From NCBI GenBank assembly GCA_965230415.1, contig CBDDKZ010000005.1, forward strand, positions 4,774,001 to 4,838,000: DNA of 64,000 nucleotides, in the 5' to 3' direction. This document shows, piece after piece, positions 61,144-64,000 of this stretch. This DNA is from CBDDKZ01 sp965230415. Lineage in GTDB: Bacteria; Bacteroidota; Bacteroidia; Cytophagales; JAAEPT01. The notes under the pieces were generated by a model. That model ran no database searches, was not told where the DNA came from, and worked only from the letters and a program-made list of their open reading frames with translations. The position numbers were made by a program, and so were the translations under genes. Numbering within the stretch: position 1 is the stretch's first letter; every line of letters starts with the position of its first letter.

Positions 61144-61301
61144 CTCTAACAATAAACAAGTATCTTTTACGTATTCTGCATAAACAGATCTATTAATATA
61201 CTATTTTTATCATTAAATACCAGTTTTTTTTAGACAAGCACCTCTAAAACCTCGATTAACAGAAACATACATTGGAATATAACCTAAGAAATGGTGTAAT
61301 A

Positions 61302-62138
61302 TCAGGCCTTATTTACTTTGGGTTTAGCCAGTTTTGGACGGATCATAAAAAATACTCCGGCTAAAATATATGGTATACTTAATAGCTGCCCCATATTTAG
61401 TGCCATACCTTCCTCAAAACTTACCTGTTCTTCTTTTGTGAATTCAATGAAAAACCTGGCAGCAAACAATACGGTAAGTAAAACACCAAAATATTGTCCT
61501 TTGACCATCGTTTCTCTACGTTTAAAAAAGAGATACATCATAACTAAAGCCAGGATTAAATAACTGATAGCCTCATATAACTGAGATGGATGTCTGGGAT
61601 TATTGTCTACCTGAACAAATATAAAAGCCCAGGGAACCTCTGTTGTATTACCTATAATCTCAGAGTTCATTAAATTGGCCATTCTTATGAAAAAACATCC
61701 TATGGGCGCCACAATCGCTACATAATCGATTGTTTGCAATAGCGATTCTTTGGTTTTCTTAATATAAAATAAAAGTGCAATAATCATTCCTAAAGCCCCA
61801 CCATGACTGGCCAAGCCTTGATATCCTATGAATTTCATGCCTTCATCCGTAAACCTCACCGGCAAAATCATTTCTATGGGATGGCTCAGATAGTAGGCAG
61901 GTTCGTAAAAAAGACAATGACCGAGTCTTGCTCCAAGGATTATTCCGACGATAGTGTACCCCGTAAGCTTTTGAACCAGCTTTTTATCTTTTTGTGCTAT
62001 GTTGTATAGGTATTCGAGCATTTTTATACTCAAAATGAGTCCGGTTACAAAGAGCAAACCGTAATACCTTATAGATAATCCACCAATATTGACGAGCTCT
62101 TTATCAACGTTCCAGGTTATATAGTTCAGAAATTCCAT
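61302..62138 (-). CDS. lgt: Prolipoprotein diacylglyceryl transferase
   Basis: A 278-residue membrane enzyme that attaches diacylglycerol to the lipobox Cys of prolipoproteins, the first step in maturing the many lipoproteins of this window. About seven helices. Key motifs are GARLGHCLFYEP, GLASHGGALGMII with the essential His, FIRMANLMNSEIIG (the Lgt signature with Arg and Asn) and NPRHPSQLYEA with Arg and Glu. Length and start (MEFLNYITWNVD) are normal. It lies downstream of dapD on the same strand, separated by a strong terminator. Confidence 0.96.
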   Translation of the reverse strand: MEFLNYITWNVDKELVNIGGLSIRYYGLLFVTGLILSIKMLEYLYNIAQKDKKLVQKLTGYTIVGIILGARLGHCLFYEPAYYLSHPIEMILPVRFTDEGMKFIGYQGLASHGGALGMIIALLFYIKKTKESLLQTIDYVAIVAPIGCFFIRMANLMNSEIIGNTTEVPWAFIFVQVDNNPRHPSQLYEAISYLILALVMMYLFFKRRETMVKGQYFGVLLTVLFAARFFIEFTKEEQVSFEEGMALNMGQLLSIPYILAGVFFMIRPKLAKPKVNKA

Positions 62139-62199
62139 TAGAAGCCAGTTCTGTAAGAAATTAGATTGCTTAATTCAAACGATGGTATTTTGATGTGTT

Positions 62200-62233
62200 A
62201 AAAAGCGGATTGTATTAATACGATCCGCTTTTT
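62200..62233 (-). terminator. Intrinsic terminator of dapD
   Basis: AAAAAGCGGATTGTAT (62200-62215) pairs with ATACGATCCGCTTTTT (62218-62233) over 16 positions with one G-U type pair and a two-base loop. The A and T arms make it work in either direction. Confidence 0.88.
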
Positions 62234-62247
62234 AATTATCGAAATGA

Positions 62248-63066
62248 TTATACGGCGACGTTATTGTCGCGCAGGGCGTCATTTAAGGACGTTTTTAAAT
62301 CAGTGCTGGCTTTTCTTTTGCCAATAATAAGTGCTGCTGGCACCTGGTAATCACCCGCAGGAAAAGATTTGGTATAGCTACCCGGAATAACAACAGCACG
62401 TTCTGGAACGTATCCGGTGTGAATTACGGGTTCCTCTCCTGTCACATCTATAATTTTTGAGCTTTTGGTTAAAGAAACACCTGCTCCCAATACCGCTTCT
62501 TTACCTACATGTACTCCTTCTACAATGATACATCTGGATCCGACAAAAGCGCCGTCTTCAACTATTACAGGAGCTGCCTGTACGGGTTCAAGTACACCAC
62601 CGATACCTACTCCACCGCTAAGGTGTACATTTTTACCGATTTGAGCACAACTTCCCACTGTAGCCCATGTATCTACCATGGTTCCGGAATCTACATATGC
62701 TCCAATGTTCACATAAGAAGGCATTAAAATAGCGCCTTTTTGAATAAAAGAGCCATATCTTGCTACCGCATGCGGAACTACACGAACACCCAATTTGGCA
62801 TATTCTTTCTTTAAAGGAATTTTGTCATGAAACTCAAAAGGACCCACTTCTATTGTTTCCATTGATTGAGTGGGGAAATATAGGATTACCGCTTTTTTTA
62901 CCCAGTCATTTACCTGCCAACCGTCTTCTGTCGGTTCTGCCGTTCTCAAACTACCTTTATCTAAAAGAGCTACTACCTCTTCAATAGCTTCGACTGTTTC
63001 CTTATTTTCCAAAAGGCTTCTATCCTCCCATGCCTTTTCAATAGTTTCTTGTAATGTAGCTACCAT
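62248..63066 (-). CDS. dapD: Tetrahydrodipicolinate N-succinyltransferase
   Basis: A 272-residue trimeric acyltransferase of the succinylase branch of lysine/diaminopimelate synthesis. The N-terminal helical domain starts MVATLQETIEKAWEDR at ATG 63066; the longer frame to 63246 runs into the divergent gene's promoter. The middle is a left-handed beta-helix of hexapeptides (MPSYVNIGAYVDSGTMVDTWATV, GVGIGGVLEPVQAAPVIVEDGAFVG). The C-terminal strand PGSYTKSFPAGDYQVPAALIIGKR is typical. It would use succinyl-CoA, in keeping with the sdh genes elsewhere in the window. It is separated from lgt by a terminator. Confidence 0.96.
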   Translation of the reverse strand: MVATLQETIEKAWEDRSLLENKETVEAIEEVVALLDKGSLRTAEPTEDGWQVNDWVKKAVILYFPTQSMETIEVGPFEFHDKIPLKKEYAKLGVRVVPHAVARYGSFIQKGAILMPSYVNIGAYVDSGTMVDTWATVGSCAQIGKNVHLSGGVGIGGVLEPVQAAPVIVEDGAFVGSRCIIVEGVHVGKEAVLGAGVSLTKSSKIIDVTGEEPVIHTGYVPERAVVIPGSYTKSFPAGDYQVPAALIIGKRKASTDLKTSLNDALRDNNVAV

Positions 63067-63185
63067 AATTATTTTATCTAATCGAGGAACGAAATTAAGA
63101 GTTTGTTGCACTAACTTCAACGAAATACCGGTAAATATTCTTCGATTTGGAATAATGTTGTAGTTTCGCTTAAGGTTCAATTCAC

Positions 63186-64000
63186 ATGCAAAAAGATTCA
63201 AAACCAAAATTTCAATCAATTGTACTAGCTCATACGCTGAAGCCACTTAGCGATCCAAGAATGACCTTCAAATTAGGTATGAGTTTATATAATAGTTGTC
63301 GTGCATGCGTACAAATATGTGGTAATTCCAATTATCAGGAGGGCTCATTACCTACAGAATTAAACTATTATCCCCTATTTTCCTTTCGCAGATTAAGCTT
63401 AAAACGTTTCCTTTCCTCATTTAAATTTATGTACTGGTTAGCAAAACATAAACCTGATTTGGTGATCGTAGGAACTCATGAATTATTAGTGCCTGCAACC
63501 CTGTACAAATTGTTTTTTGGAAAGCACGCTTGGTATGATATACGTGAAAACTATTTTAAGAATATAGTTGAACAACCTGATTACCCTTACTTTCTCAAAC
63601 TGTTATTAGCCACCTATATAAGGCTTAAAGAATTGGTTTTAGTACCTGTGTACGACAAGCTTCTTTTGGCTGAACAATGTTACGTGGATCAATTACCTTT
63701 CGCTAAAAACAATTTTGTAGTTCTCGAGAACAAATCTGTAGCGAATGGATTGAATCCGGTTAAAAGAAAAGGTCCTCAGAATAGTTATGTTTTTAACGGA
63801 AGCATATCCGAAATATCCGGAGTCTTTCGGGCGATTCGATTTTTTAAAAAACTAAAACTACTTGATGCCACAGCAACATTGACGATTATTGGAGTTGTAT
63901 ATAAGCAGACCCTGCACGAAAGTTTGGCTCGAATAGCCAATGATACTCCTGGAATTGAGTACGTGGGTAGTTTGGATTTTATGAATCATGAAGAAATTAT
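63186..64000 (+). CDS. Glycosyltransferase, GT4-like (3' truncated by window)
   Basis: The ATG at 63186 opens a frame that runs to the window edge (271 codons seen), beginning MQKDSKPKFQSIVLAHTLKP. Features of a GT-B glycosyltransferase: SDPRMTFKLGMSL near the N-terminus, LAKHKPDLVIVGTHELL, WYDIRENYFKNIVEQP, and after the hinge YVFNGSISEISGVFRAIRFF with TLTIIGVVYKQ, the typical start of a group 1 donor-binding domain. It probably adds a sugar to a surface polysaccharide or lipid carrier. It is divergent from dapD across about 120 bp and may open a polysaccharide cluster beyond the window. Confidence 0.75.
   Translation, partial: MQKDSKPKFQSIVLAHTLKPLSDPRMTFKLGMSLYNSCRACVQICGNSNYQEGSLPTELNYYPLFSFRRLSLKRFLSSFKFMYWLAKHKPDLVIVGTHELLVPATLYKLFFGKHAWYDIRENYFKNIVEQPDYPYFLKLLLATYIRLKELVLVPVYDKLLLAEQCYVDQLPFAKNNFVVLENKSVANGLNPVKRKGPQNSYVFNGSISEISGVFRAIRFFKKLKLLDATATLTIIGVVYKQTLHESLARIANDTPGIEYVGSLDFMNHEEI

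Overview
The window is typical of a Bacteroidota chromosome. Two intact proteins and one decayed gene carry type IX secretion (T9SS) C-terminal sorting domains. There are many short lipoproteins, a TonB-dependent receptor with a carboxypeptidase-like N-terminal domain, a PorE-like OmpA protein, a three-gene SdhC-A-B set, and a DnaE polymerase carrying its own exonuclease. Ribosome binding sites are mostly weak, and a few promoters fit TAnnTTTG. Genus and species cannot be read from the sequence. I found no tRNA, rRNA, CRISPR array or intact insertion sequence.

Layout. 1-2.9 kb: AT-rich accessory cluster on the + strand (phage tail-collar-like membrane protein, YwqK-like repeat lipoprotein, small unknown proteins) whose leaders share repeated sequence; then 0.7 kb without genes. 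3.6-15.2 kb, mostly - strand: T9SS cargo protein, alpha-glucan phosphorylase-like enzyme, PEP carboxylase, succinate dehydrogenase/fumarate reductase and a dicarboxylate transporter, a C4-dicarboxylate/anaplerotic block. 15.7-25.6 kb: aminotransferase plus FAD monooxygenase, DsbA-like protein divergent from an HxlR regulator, a 1244-residue T9SS surface protein, and small membrane or chemoreceptor-like proteins. 25.8-29 kb: xylose transporter plus GH43 xylosidase. 29.2-34 kb: lipoprotein, TonB receptor, T9SS pseudogene, serine hydrolase. 34-45.5 kb: gyrA, Lys-rich lipoprotein, cyclotransferase and MBL hydrolase pair, PorE-like protein, a SAM riboswitch unit, ttcA, then a redox group (SCO1, cytochrome c). 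45.5-64 kb: dnaE, MFS pump, OmpA protein, NarL regulator with a degenerate receiver neighbour, isopropylmalate/citramalate synthase, arginase divergent from PutA, lgt, dapD and a truncated glycosyltransferase.

The most unusual element is at 42.37-42.99 kb. A canonical S-box (SAM-I) riboswitch is followed by a 37-codon reading frame with three consecutive Cys codons, an intrinsic-terminator-like hairpin, a 94-residue protein of unknown function and a perfect 12-bp terminator. It looks like a self-contained sulfur-responsive unit for an unrecognised small protein. Other points for follow-up are a phosphorylase-like protein with Thr where the PLP lysine should be, a soluble MCP/PilJ-like fusion, a receiver lacking its phosphoacceptor Asp, consensus DnaA boxes upstream of gyrA and dnaE, and the decayed T9SS gene.
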